64,000 nt of DNA, taken from positions 210,287,138 to 210,351,137 of the forward strand of contig JAUPFV010000001.1 of assembly GCA_036936605.1 (NCBI GenBank), in the 5' to 3' direction. Shown one piece after another: positions 28,560 through 40,551 of the stretch. This DNA comes from Limnanthes douglasii subsp. nivea. Taxonomy: Eukaryota > Streptophyta > Magnoliopsida > Brassicales > Limnanthaceae. The notes under the pieces were generated by a model. The model was given only the letters and a program-made list of their open reading frames with translations. It was not told the origin of the DNA and did no database searches. Position 1 is the stretch's first letter, and each line of letters starts with the position of its first letter. The position numbers were made by a program, and so were the translations under genes.

Positions 28560-31500
28560 TATATATACCCTTTTAAACACTAACGTCATACTGTTTTAAT
28601 AATCTATTAGTAACTATTTTCAAAATATCATTTAGAACTAAATTATTAAATTTTTGGTTTATATATTGTATTTTCTTATAAAAAAAATTGAATTAGATAG
28701 GAATATATTACCAATTTAATTTCTCATATGATTTTGTTATGACGGTGGTATATCATATTTTCCACGTTAGTTCTTTCACAACCACGCATGTGAAATATTT
28801 CTTTCGAACAAGTATTCGATCGGTGTTTAGACTTTAGAATTAGAGAGAAAGAAACACATCTTCTTTCTTTTTCTACCCAGATTTGCTTTGGTTTATATAG
28901 CCAGCCTTCCGTCACTATCGATCCGTCTCTGTTTTTCCTCCAATATTTTACGCATTTCCTTCCTTTATTTCTTTCTCTAATAAGATCGGCTTGTTTTTTT
29001 TCCATATGTACTCTTCTTAATAAATAAAATGATACTTTATAAAACCACTACATGCTAAAGTTTAGCATAACATGAATTTTATTTTCGGTTTGTGTTTTTA
29101 TATATACATTTTTAAACACTGACGTCATACTATTTTAATAATCTATTCGTAACTATTTTTAAAATCTTATTTAGAAATAAAATATTAGATATTTACCATG
29201 ATAATTATATATTGTATTTAATAACTTGAATTAAATAGAATATATTATTATTTGGTATATCACATCTTCCACGTTAGTTCAATCACAACCACCCGTGTGA
29301 GACATTTCTTTCTGACATTTATTCAATCAGTGTTTAGACTTTAGAATTGGAGGGAAATAAATACTAAGTACACGTCTTTTTTTTTCTACCTAGACTTGCT
29401 TCGGTTTATATAGCCAGCCTTCCGTCTTTGTTTTTCCCCAAATATTTTACGCCTTTCCTTCTTTTTTTTCTTTCCATAATAAGATCGATTCGTTTTTTTC
29501 ATAGGTAATCTTCTTAATATATAAAATGGTTTTTTTATAAAACAATCACATGCTAAAGTTTAACATATTATGAGTTCTATTTTCGGTTTGTTTTTTTTAT
29601 ATATATACAATTTTGAACACTGACGTTATACTCTTTTAAAAATATATTAGTAACTATTTTCAAGATATAATTTAGAACTAAAATATTAATTTTTTACCAT
29701 GATAATTATATATTGTATTTTAAAAAAAGAACTTGAATTAGATAGAAACATATTACCATTTTAACATCTCATATCAATTTTTTTATAACGGTGGTATATC
29801 ACATCTTCCACGTTGGTTCTATCACAACCAATCATGTGAGACATTTATTTCGAACAACTATTCGGTCAGTGTTTAGATTTTAGAATTAGAGAGAAAGCAA
29901 CACTAAGTAAGTATCTAGAACACTTCTTCTTTCTTATTCTACCCAGATTTGCTTCGTTTTATATAGTCAGCCTTCCGTCACCATCGATCCCTCTCTGTTT
30001 TTTCCTCAATATTTTACGCATTTCCTTCATTTATTTCTTTCTCTAATAAGAGCCTATTTTTTTTCATATATACTATTCTTAATAAATAAAATAGTACTTT
30101 ATAAAACCACCACATGCTAAAGTTTAGCATAACATGAGTTTTATTTTCAGTTTGTCTTTTTATATATAGCTTTTTAAACACTGACGCCATACTATTTTAA
30201 TAATCTACTGGTAACTATTTTCAAAATATTATTCAGAACCAAAATATTAAATTTTTACCATGATAATTATATATTGTATTTAAAAAATAACTTGAATTAA
30301 ATAAGAATATATTACCATTTCAACTTCTCATATTATTTATTTTTAATGACGGTGGTATATCACATCTTCCACGTTTGTTCTATCACAACTACCCATGTGA
30401 GACATTTCTTTCGAACATCTATTCAATCGGTGTTTAGACTTTAGAATTAGAGAGAAGGAACACCTTTTCTCCGTTCTTTTCGTACCCTGATTCCCGTGGC
30501 CTATAATACACATACACAAAGGAAGGAAATGAATATCAATCGCCATTGTGATTTATGATCATGTCCATATTGAATGAGAACACTACTCATATACTATGAT
30601 GATTAACCCTAGTTATGAAAAGGGACAACGAACAACTTTTAACAAAATTTCAAATTTGATTAACAGATCTTAAGATTAGAATTTGAATAATTTGAAGACG
30701 AACAACCATCAAAGCTACTGGGTGGAGCTGCAATTGCAAGACAACTCTCCAAAACCCCCATGGCATCTTCGACATTAGTTATACATTTCTTTCGAAGAAG
30801 TATTCGATATGTGTCTAAACTTTAGAATTAGAGCGAAAGAAACACTAAGTAAGTATCTAGTACACCTCTTTTTTCTTTTTCTATCCAGATTTAGATTTGC
30901 TTTGGTTTATATAGCCAATCTTTCGTGACCATCGAGCCGTCTCTGTTTCCCACCAATATTTTACGCATTTTTGTCTTTTCTTTCTTTCTCCAATAAGAGC
31001 AACTTGTTTTTGTTTTTTTTTTTCATATGTACTCTTCTTAATAAATAAAATAGTCCTTCATAAAACAACTACATGCTAAATTTTAGCGTAGCATGAGTTC
31101 TATTTCCAGTTTGTCTTTTTATATATACCCTTTTAAACACTAACGTCATACTGTTTTAATAATCTATTAGTAACTATTTTCAAAATATCATTTAGAACTA
31201 AATTATTAAATTTTTGGTTTATATATTGTATTTTCTTATAAAAAAGATTGAATTAGATAGGAATATATTACCAATTTAATTTCTCATATGATTTTGTTAT
31301 GACGGTGGTATATCATATTTTCCACGTTAGTTCTTTCACAACCACGCATGTGAAATATTTCTTTCGAACAAGTATTCGATCGGTGTTTAGACTTTAGAAT
31401 TAGAGAGAAAGAAACACATCTTCTTTCTTTTTCTACCCAGATTTGCTTTGGTTTATATAGCCAGCCTTCCGTCACTATCGATCCGTCTCTGTTTTTCCTC

Positions 31501-33690
31501 CAATATTTTACGCATTTCCTTCCTTTATTTCTTTCTCTAATAAGATCGGCTTGTTTTTTTTCCATATGTACTCTTCTTAATAAATAAAATGATACTTTAT
31601 AAAACCACTACATGCTAAAGTTTAGCATAACATGAATTTTATTTTCGGTTTGTGTTTTTATATATACATTTTTAAACACTGACGTCATACTATTTTAATA
31701 ATCTATTCGTAACTATTTTTAAAATCTTATTTAGAAATAAAATATTAGATATTTACCATGATAATTATATATTGTATTTAATAACTTGAATTAAATAGAA
31801 TATATTATTATTTGGTATATCACATCTTCCACGTTAGTTCAATCACAACCACCCGTGTGAGACATTTCTTCCTAACATTTATTCAATCAGTGTTTAGACT
31901 TTAGAATTGGAGGGAAATAAATACTAAGTACACGCCTTTTTTTTTCTACCTAGACTTGCTTCGGTTTATATAGCCAGCCTTCCGTCTTTGTTTTTCCCCA
32001 AATATTTTACGCCTTTCCTTCTTTTTTTTCTTTCCATAATAAGATCGATTCGTTTTTTTCATAGGTAATCTTCTTAATATATAAAATGGTTTTTTTATAA
32101 AACAATCACATGCTAAAGTTTAACATATTATGAGTTCTATTTTCGGTTTGTTTTTTTATATATATACAATTTTGAACACTGACGTTATACTCTTTTAAAA
32201 ATATATTAGTAACTATTTTCAAGATATAATTTAGAACTAAAATATTAATTTTTTACCATGATAATTATATATTGTATTTTAAAAAAAAGAACTTGAATTA
32301 GATAGAAACATATTACCATTTTAACATCTCATATCAATTTTTTTATAACGGTGGTATATCACATCTTCCACGTTGGTTCTATCACAACCAATCATGTGAG
32401 ACATTTATTTCGAACAACTATTCGGTCAGTGTTTAGATTTTAGAATTAGAGAGAAAGCAACACTAAGTAAGTATCTAGAACACTTCTTCTTTCTTATTCT
32501 ACCCAGATTTGCTTCGTTTTATATAGTCAGCCTTCCGTCACCATCGATCCCTCTCTATTTTTTCCTCAATATTTTACGCATTTCCTTCATTTATTTCTTT
32601 CTCTAATAAGAGCCTATTTTTTTCATATATACTATTCTTAATAAATAAAATAGTACTTTATAAAACCACCACATGCTAAAGTTTAGCATAACATGAGTTT
32701 TATTTTCAGTTTGTCTTTTTATATATAGCTTTTTAAACACTGACGCCATACTATTTTAATAATCTACTGGTAACTATTTTCAAAATATTATTCAGAACCA
32801 AAATATTAAATTTTTACCATGATAATTATATATTGTATTTAAAAAATAACTTGAATTAAATAAGAATATATTACCATTTCAACTTCTCATATTATTTATT
32901 TTTAATGACGGTGGTATATCACATCTTCCACGTTTGTTCTATCACAACTACCCATGTGAGACATTTCTTTCGAACATCTATTCAATCGGTGTTTAGACTT
33001 TAGAATTAGAGAGAAGGAACACCTTTTCTCCGTTCTTTTCGTACCCTGATTCCCGTGGCCAATAATACACATACACAAAGGAAGGAAATGAATATCAATC
33101 GCCATTGTGATTTATGATCATGTCCATATTGAATGAGAACACTACTCATATACTATAATGATTAACCCTAGTTATGAAAAGGGACAACGAACAACTTTTA
33201 ACAAAATTTCAAATTTGATTAACAGATCTTAAGATTAGAATTTGAATAATTTGAAGACGAACAACCATCAAAGCTACTGGGTGGAGCTGCAATTGCAAGA
33301 CAACTCTCCAAAACCCCCATGGCATCTTCGACATTAGTTATACATTTCTTTCGAAGAAGTATTCGATATGTGTCTAAACTTTAGAATTAGAGAGAAAAAA
33401 ACACTAAGTAAGTATCTAGTACACCTCTTTTTTCTTTTTCTATCCAGATTTAGATTTGCTTTGGTTTATATAGCCAATCTTTCGTGACCATCGATCCGTC
33501 TCTGTTTCCCACCAATATTTTACGCATTTTTTTCTTTTCTTTCTTTCTCCAATAAGAGCAACTTGTTTTTGTTTTTTTTTCATATGTACTCTTCTTAATA
33601 AATAAAATAGTCCTTCATAAAACAACTACATGCTAAATTTTAGCGTAGCATGAGTTCTATTTCCAGTTTGTCTTTTTATATATACCCTTT
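28560..33690. repeat. Recent tandem duplication of a 2.56-kb block
   Basis: The block of about 28560-31125 is repeated at about 31125-33690 with only scattered differences, mostly single bases and one- or two-base homopolymer changes. Landmarks repeat at 2,559-2,560-bp spacing: 28892/31452, 29405/31966, 29958/32518 and 30906/33465. Each block holds four units, and the breakpoint lies within a unit. It is the youngest event visible in the array. Confidence 0.92.
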
Positions 33691-34618
33691 TAAACACCAA
33701 CGCTATACTGTTTTAATAATCTATTAGTAACTATTTTTAACATATCATTTAGAACTAAATTATTAAATTTTTGCCTTATATATTGTATTTTTTTTTTAAA
33801 AACATGAATTAGATAGGAATATATTACCAATTTAACTTCTCATATGATTTTTTTTATGACGGCGGTATATCATATTTTCCACGGTAGTTCTATCACAACC
33901 ACCCATGTGAAATATTTTTTTCGAACAAGTATTCGATCGGTGTTTAGACTTTAGAATATAGAGAAAGAAACACTAAGTAAGTATCCCGAACACCTCTTCT
34001 TTCTTTTTCAACCTAGATTTGCCTCTGTTTATATAGCCAGCCTTCCGTCACCATCGATCCGTCTCCCGTTTCCCCCCAATGTTTTGACGCTTTTTTTTTT
34101 CTTTCTTCCTCTCTCTAATAAGATCAGTCGATTTCTTTTCATATGTACTCTTTTTAAGAAATAAAATGGTCATTCATAAAACAACTACATGATTTAGTAT
34201 AACATGAGTTGTATTTTCAGTTTATCATTTTATATATACCCTTTCAAACATTGACATCATATTATTTTATTAATCTATTTGTAACTATTTTAAAAATATC
34301 ATTTTGAACTAAAATATTAATTTTTTACCCTGATAGTTATATATAGTATTTAAAAAAAAAACTTACATCACCTTTTATTATTTTATAATTACTTGAATTA
34401 GATAGGAACATATTACCATTTTAACTTCTCATATCATTTTTGTATGACGATGCTGTACCATTTTTATATTTTATTTTATCATATCTTGTTTATCATAACG
34501 TTTCTACCAATTACGCTATTTTAAAGAAATTTACTAATTTTACATGTTTCTTTTAATTGTTTCAGTAAAAAATGGACCAGTTTTTTTTTTATAGACAACT
34601 CAATTTCAATTTTTCAAA

Positions 34619-34720
34619 TTAGAATAGTTGGTAAGGTATTGGCGTAGTTACAAAGCAACTATCCAAAACCACCATCGCATTTTCGATGTTAGTTATATCA
34701 CAACCATCCATGTGAGACAT
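34619..34720 (-). CDS. Short conserved ORF, 33 codons, in the divergent edge unit of the array
   Basis: I do not recognise this protein. The ORF starts MSHMDGCDITNIENAM, continues with VVLDSC and ends at TAA (34619-34621). The equivalent frame at 63.4 kb starts with ATA instead of ATG, reads SQVGGCDITNVEDSM and AVLESCLAVAAPP, and stops at 63360. Differences between the two are mostly conservative (V/I, D/E, D/N). Most array units keep only the first dozen codons and then run into an unrelated short tail. A degraded TATATAG (near 34810) lies about 90 bp upstream. It may be the first exon or an upstream ORF of the MADS-like gene rather than a separate gene. Confidence 0.4.
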   Translation of the reverse strand: MSHMDGCDITNIENAMVVLDSCFVTTPIPYQLF

Positions 34721-35657
34721 TTCTTCGAAAAAAAAATTCAATCAGGGTTTAGAATTTCGAATAAAAAAGGAAGAAACATTAAGCAAATATACTAGATTTC
34801 TTTCGGTTGATATAGTCACCCTTCCTTTTCTCTTAATATTTTAAGTGTTTCTTTCTTTTTTCTCTTTCTATAATGGGATCAGCTGGTATTTTTCATATGT
34901 ACTCTTTTTTATTAAATAAATCAATTTTTTCCAAATTAATATATCCGAGTTCTATTTTTAGTTTGTTTTTTTATATATACTTTTTTACGCTCTACCATTA
35001 TACTTTTTATTAATTTTTTAAATTATTTTAAAAATATTATTTAAAACTAACATATTTTATATTTTACCATATAAACATATACTTAAAAGAAAAATAATAT
35101 ACTTGCATCACTCTTTAATATTTCATAATTAATTGAATTAAATGAGAACAAGATACCATTTTGCATATTACTTTTAGAGAATCGCTAAAAAAATTGTTAC
35201 TGCTCCGCGAATTAAAACAGAATAATATACTTCGTGGAATAGTAACGGTTTTTTAACAATTCTTTTATCTTTATTTTTATAACAATAACTCTTAAAGTTT
35301 ATCATTTTATTAAAGTTTTTTTATTGTATTTATTTTATCTTAATTGTTTTTATTAATTATGATTTTTTTATTAAACCGGAGACTTACCATTTAAAACTCA
35401 TCCAAACAAATCTATTAACTTTAAAAACATTAATTGATTTAATACTTAAAATACAATTTTATATAAAATCCAGCAAACAAGTGGATCCATTTTTTTCGTT
35501 TATTTTTTAAATTTAAAATTTTATACCGTGGCTCGAAAAAAAATCCGAAAATACTATTGGTTTTATTTTTGTAGGACGAACAGAACTAGTACCACTAATG
35601 ATATGTTTTGAATTGTAAAAAAATATTTTTTAAACAACATCTATCAAAATGGGTTGG

Positions 35658-35845
35658 TTTCGCATCTAGCATCTATCATAACATGCCTTCACATCTAACA
35701 CATATGGGCTAGAATTCGCGTATAAAAGTTTAAAATTTAAACAGATTTCGCATCTAGCATCTATCATAACAGGCCTTCACATCTAACACATATGGGCCAG
35801 AATTCGCATATAAAAGTTTAAAATTTAAACAGATTTCACATCTAG
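35658..35845. repeat. 88-bp tandem repeat, two copies and a start
   Basis: A unit beginning TTTCGCATCTAGCATCTATC starts at 35658, 35746 and (partial) 35834. The two full copies differ at only a few positions. Confidence 0.92.
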
Positions 35846-36073
35846 CAAAAGAAAGAAAGTTTTGCATCGTCTTCGTTTACATTAAAAATTAAAAACTTTA
35901 AAAGTCCGTATCTTTTAAACAGTAACTTGGAAAAAAAATCCAAAAATACCATTGGTTTTGTTTTTTAAGACAAACTAAACTAGTATCACTTATAATATGT
36001 TTTGTATTTTTTTTTAAATTTTATATTTACACTTGTTTCTCATTATATGTTTTCGCATCTATCATACGCATGC

Positions 36074-36235
36074 TTTCACATCTATTATAGTTAGCATAGT
36101 TTAGCCTCTATCATATTTAGTATGGTTTCACATCTATTATAGTTAGCATAGTTTAGCCTCTATCATATTTAGTCTGGTTTCACATCTATCATATTTAGTC
36201 TAGTTTTGCGTATACCAATAAAAACTTAGAAATGA
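36074..36235. repeat. 52-bp tandem repeat
   Basis: A unit beginning TTTCACATCTATTATAG starts at 36074 and 36126, and a shortened, diverged third copy starts at 36178. It is built of the same CATCTAT/TATCATA words as the neighbouring block. Confidence 0.9.
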
Positions 36236-37746
36236 TTCACATCTAGCAAACATAAGTTTTCGTATCTTCTTTAGTCATCTTTTTAGTTTACACTACAAAA
36301 TTAAAAGTTAAAAAGTTCGTATCTTTTAAACCGTAACTCTGGAAAAGTTCCAAAAATACCATTGTTTTTCATTTTTTAAGACAAATAAAACTAGTATCAT
36401 TCATAATATGCTTTGAAGCTATTAAAAAAAAAAAGGTTTTGCATCTAGCAGTTCAAAATAATAAACACGTTTCACAACTAACAGTACATAAAGTAAAACA
36501 GTTTTCACATCTTCTTAATGCATCTTCTTCGTTTTGAACCCTAAACCCTTACTCAAACAACACACAAACACACTAAAATCGGCGAAACCTTACTCAAATA
36601 AAACAATTATACTACATTACCAAAAATCACAAAGAAAACAAATCTCAAGTTACCTATTTCAAAATTAAAATTCGAGCTACATTAACACACAAATCGACTT
36701 ATCAAAATAGATACCCAAAATCAAACTTCGAAATCAAGTAAAAGACACAATAAAAATCATACGAAAACAAAAGAAAAACAAGAAACCAAATACAAACTAA
36801 ATCTTCACATATACTATTAAGGTACTATTCTATTCACGTAATTGAATAGAGAGAATTTTTTTTATAGAAAAATGGTGAAGTAAAAACATAAAAGATTTTC
36901 TATAATTAAGTAAAGGTATTTTGGGTATCATTGGGTTCTAAACACAAATTTTTTAAAAATAAAATACTTGCATCACTCTTTAATATTTTATGAATACTTG
37001 AATTAGATGAGAAGAAGATGATCGTTTCACATAATATTTTATTTTTATCATGATGGTTCTGAAAGTATATAATTTCTTTTTATTAATAGTTTTTTATCGT
37101 TTTCAATTTTTTTTTATAAATTACAATTTTTTTATTAAATTTAATAATTTTAATATATTATGGTCATATGTATATTTATTAAAACAACGATATCTACCGT
37201 TTTAGAAAAATACTCCCTTGTGCAGTTAATTGTATCTTTGATTTTGTCTAAATAAATAGATGCTTAGAGAAAATCGTGAGTTTATTGATTCAAACAAGTA
37301 TCTGGTGTTTAGACTTTTTAGATTTGGAGAGAAAGAAACATTAACTAAATAAACCAGTTTCCTTTCCGCTTATATAGCTACCTTCATTTCGTTTTAATAT
37401 TTTACGCATTTCTTTTCTTTCTATCTCTTTGTGATAAGATCCGTCTACTTTTTTATTTGCACTCTTTTTTGATAAATAAATCAATTTTTCTTTCTCGAAT
37501 TAAAATATTTATGTTTTATTTTGGGTTTGTTTTTCTATATATATCTTTTCTACACTCTTGCATCATACTATTTAACTAATTTTTTTGATTATTTTAAAGG
37601 AAATGACACAGTAAGTACCTTTTACCCAAACCTATTACAATCTAGTATCCCAAAATGGGTTAATGCTCACTTAATACCCATCTCATTAAACATATCCACT
37701 TCTAATACCTTTTCTTTTTTTAATACCAAGATTACCCTCAACCTAG

Positions 37747-37754
37747 TATATAAG
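37747..37754 (+). promoter_or_regulatory. TATA box in the left end of the Pack-MULE
   Basis: TATATAAG follows a conserved stretch reading ATTACCCTCAACC, just as at 48668 in the related element. It is oriented inward toward the captured DEP1 exons, so it could drive a chimeric transcript. Function is inferred from sequence only. Confidence 0.5.
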
Positions 37755-38363
37755 GTTCAATTTGTGAAAAAGGGCCTCTTTTGGCTTCAGCACCTTCTTT
37801 ATTACTTTTGAATTTTGAATTTATTAGCCCCTTTCTCTCTCCTCTCTCCTAACCTAACAAACAACCCATTTTTCAAGAACGTCTGTTCATTTCAAAAAAC
37901 TTAGGCTGATCACACCAGCTCCGACGACACTATTGAACCACCGGCTACACATCGTAACCACCGGCGAACCATATAAACACCTTCGAAGAGGCTTCCGATC
38001 ACCGGCGATTTCTGGAATACACGGTTGAACGACGACTCATCATCGCTTTCTTCGTCACTCCCGTCATAGGTACAGTTTCAACTTAATTTCTAGGGTTTTA
38101 TTCATTTTATTGCTTTGCTATCGTGGTTTCTGTTCCTGATTATAGCTACTGTTCCCATTTTCATGGAAGGAAATAGAACCAGAACTGGATTCGTGTTTTA
38201 ACTTGTTTTACTATTTGATGTTCAAGGTGGGGTTAATTAGTTGTTAGATTGGATATGGACTTACAGAACCATCTATATGATTTATTTGCATTTGTGTGTC
38301 ACTTTTAAGATACAACTGTATTCGATTAGCTTACTTTAGTATAATTCCATTATGTGTTTTCAG

Positions 38364-38811
38364 ATAGAAGCATACCCAAAAGCAACAGCTGTGCTCGTAC
38401 GCAATCATGTCATTTACATTTGGGGAGATTCATGGATCAGTGCTAAAACTCAGGTTTGTGCTTTGATATGTTGTATGGTTCATTTACCATGAAATTTAAG
38501 CAATACACACTTTTGCTTGTCCTGTTTATGTCCGATTAAGGGCTGATTGTGGTTTGCTGCATATGATCATCAACAAGGAGGAACCTGTAGTTCTACGGCA
38601 TCCTTACTGACCTTTTTCTTCAACACATGCCATTTCTTCTCAGGCTGAATGTTATCACTATCTATTTGATGCTGCAATTAAGCTTTATCAACTGGGTTTT
38701 GAGTCAACCCCGAACCATGGCCCATTAAGGAGTGCCAGAGGAGTTTCTCATAACTATCAGATTGAGAAGGCAGGAAATGGATGTTCCGATCATAAGAGTG
38801 AGCAGCATCAG
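38364..38811 (+). pseudogene. DEP1: Captured exons of methylthioribulose-1-P dehydratase/enolase-phosphatase (DEP1)
   Basis: Two exons, 38364-38453 and 38644-38811, are bounded by intact CAG acceptors and GT donors. They encode 30 and 56 codons in one continuous frame. The first reads [19 protein letters not shown] and the second AECYHYLFDAAIKLYQLGF. These match the end of the class II aldolase-like dehydratase domain of plant DEP1, a bifunctional enzyme of the methionine salvage pathway. The rest of the gene, including the start, the metal-binding N-terminal part and the phosphatase domain, is absent. The splice sites and open frame are preserved, so it could contribute to a chimeric mRNA, but it cannot make the enzyme. 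Identification is from recalled family similarity. Confidence 0.85.
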
Positions 38812-38959
38812 GTAATCAAAGGCTGATTTTCTCAGTGATTGGCACTTGGGAATACATTTGGATATGCGGTTTAATCTTGTGAAAAACTGCATTTTTCACT
38901 GGATTAATTTTCACTGCATTTTCAGTATTATGGACCATGCTTAAACCACGTGTCTTGTA

Positions 38960-39985
38960 TTTTTGTTTATGATATAGTAAGTCTATATTCTCGTATCTAG
39001 CAATGTTTATGCGTCTTATCTATCATACTTATAATCAAGTATCTATCAATGTCTGTATTACATATCTATGAGACTTATTATCGAGTATATATCAATCTCC
39101 ATGTGTCGTATATAGCAACTACAAAGTGTTGTATCTAGCAATGTCTGTATTACATATCTATCAGACTTATTATCGAGTATCTATCAATGTCCATATGTCA
39201 TCCAGATGATTCTGATCAGGCTTAAAGAAGTTCATGCAATTTCCTTTCATTATGTTTTTTTGTTGTTGTTTGTAATGTTTTTTATGCTTCGATGGACTTA
39301 TAACTTTCCCCAACCCTCTGAATGATGTTTCGTGTCTATCAGACTATTGTTCACGTATCTAGCAATGTCAATATATCGTATCTATCAGATTTATACTCAA
39401 GTATCAATTAATGCAGATGTTCCGTATCTATCAGACTATAATTCACATATCTAGCAATGTTAATATATCGTATCTATCAGATTTATACTCAAGTATCTAT
39501 TAATGCAGGTGTTCCGTATCTATCAGACTATAATTCACATATCTAGCAATGTCTTGCAAAAAGATAACGAGTATCTAGCTTTGTAATCTCAGCGTATCAA
39601 TCAATTTAGGCATTATATACGATAAGAATCATCCAATCAAATAGACATGGTACATATCAATGTTAACAGTATACAAAAATATAAGTCGAAAGATAAGGAG
39701 TACTTATCTATGAAAATCAAAATATTACTAAAATATCGGGAACACAAGTTCAGAACGGAGCATCACATGACGTCCTATTACTAGACTAGCAATGTTAATA
39801 TATTAGTATGCTCCTGTTAGGGTATTAGAGACTAGCAATATCTTCCTTCATATCTAGCAATGTCTATAACATTGTATATGTTTTGAGTTGATGCTGCATC
39901 TGTCTAGCAATGTGTCCCTTCATATCTAGCAAGGTGTTCCTTCATATCTAGCAACGTGTCCTTCATATCTATCAGAGTTAATAAA
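38960..39985. repeat. Dispersed TATCTATCA / TATCTAGCAATGT words (left side of Pack-MULE)
   Basis: Over about 1 kb, short words such as CGTATCTATCAGA, CATATCTAGCAATGTC and AAGTATCTATCAATG recur every 20-60 bp with small changes. They do not form a strict tandem repeat. The opposite side of the same element carries the reverse complement words (TGATAGATACG at 42.09-42.38 kb), so the two arrays face each other. Confidence 0.8.
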
Positions 39986-40439
39986 ATCAACATCCTCCAA
40001 AGGTAAACTGCAGTAATGAAATAAATGCATCATCTGCTCCATGACGATTCTCACCTGCGAGAAAATTCAAGAAAGGATAATGGTGTTAGGTTAGGTCAAT
40101 AGGTTTTGTTTTTTTCCAATACTAAGACAACACAAAGAACACGAGCATAAACACTAAGCATATCGAAATCTAGCTCAATTGGATTAGCCATCAACAATGT
40201 ATAAAGAAGTGACAATCAACCAAATGATGTCAAATGCAATCGTATAATACTTGGGTTTAAACTCACTTACTTGAGCTAAGACAATAATGAACTCCATACA
40301 GAAACCTTACTGTCACTATAAATATAGCCTTACTGTCATCATGGATATATTCCTCTAACATAAAGACTTTTATTTGCAACCTAACATAAGGGTAGCTAGA
40401 GGGATATATTCTTTGTAAGAAGAGTAAAGTTCCTTTCCA

Positions 40440-40551
40440 AATTCAATCATGAACCAACCACATCAAAAATAGCAAGAAAACAAGTGGACTCAAACGAATT
40501 TGCTTTACCTTAGGAGCAACAACAGTAGCCACTTTGACTACCAAACCAGGG
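40440..40551 (-). repeat. CPN20-derived direct repeat, left copy
   Basis: This 112-bp stretch matches 41338-41448, with about eight differences over its length. It covers the last codons of the captured CPN20 exon, the AAG/GTAAAG splice donor and the start of its intron. The two copies bracket the CAD fragment exactly. Confidence 0.92.

Larger units (their letters stand above)
20045..34037 (-). promoter_or_regulatory. Repeated minus-strand TATA boxes
   Basis: Nearly every unit carries GGCTATATAAACCGAAGC on the minus strand, a strong plant TATA box (CTATATAAA). It is followed by pyrimidine-rich leader sequence and, about 150-200 bp on, by an ATG. The same box precedes the MADS-like gene at 63617-63625. 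Upstream of each box the units contain ACGTCA, a bZIP-type core; it is a perfect TGACGTCAT at 24412-24420, 29120-29128 and 31680-31688. Whether the units are transcribed is not known. Confidence 0.6.
19735..34500. repeat. 15-kb tandem array of promoter/5'-exon units
   Basis: About 21 related units follow one another. The TATATAG landmark within each lies near 20052, 20645, 21238, 22128, 22690, 23621, 24186, 25193, 25756, 26770, 27333, 28344, 28892, 29405, 29958, 30906, 31452, 31966, 32518, 33465 and 34029. Spacing is about 510-595 bp for short units and 890-1,015 bp for long ones. The long units hold an extra block that matches the 5' end and upstream region of the MADS-like gene at 62650-63480. 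Units diverge more at both ends of the array than in the middle, as expected from unequal exchange. More degenerate units continue at 34.5-35.1, 37.0-37.6, 43.2-43.7 and 63.5-64.0 kb. Confidence 0.93.
35161..36954. other. Insertion-like block within the array tail
   Basis: Array-like sequence ends near 35160 and resumes near 36955, where the words CTTGCATCACTCTTTAATAT recur (also at about 35107). The block between is not array DNA. It contains runs of CATCTAGCA and TATCTATCATA words like those inside the Pack-MULE at 38.96-39.98 kb, plus two short tandem repeats listed separately. It may be a small relative of that element, but I could not define its ends. Confidence 0.4.

Noticed and set aside
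28724..33105. Identical 93- and 67-codon minus-strand frames occurring twice
   Set aside because: They are equal because of the 2.56-kb duplication. They run across TATA box and leader and contain no domain; only the short ATG frame within them was kept as a candidate.
35640..39985. CRISPR-like spaced repeats
   Set aside because: Repeats are degenerate, spacing is irregular, and this is a plant nuclear sequence; they are transposon-internal words.
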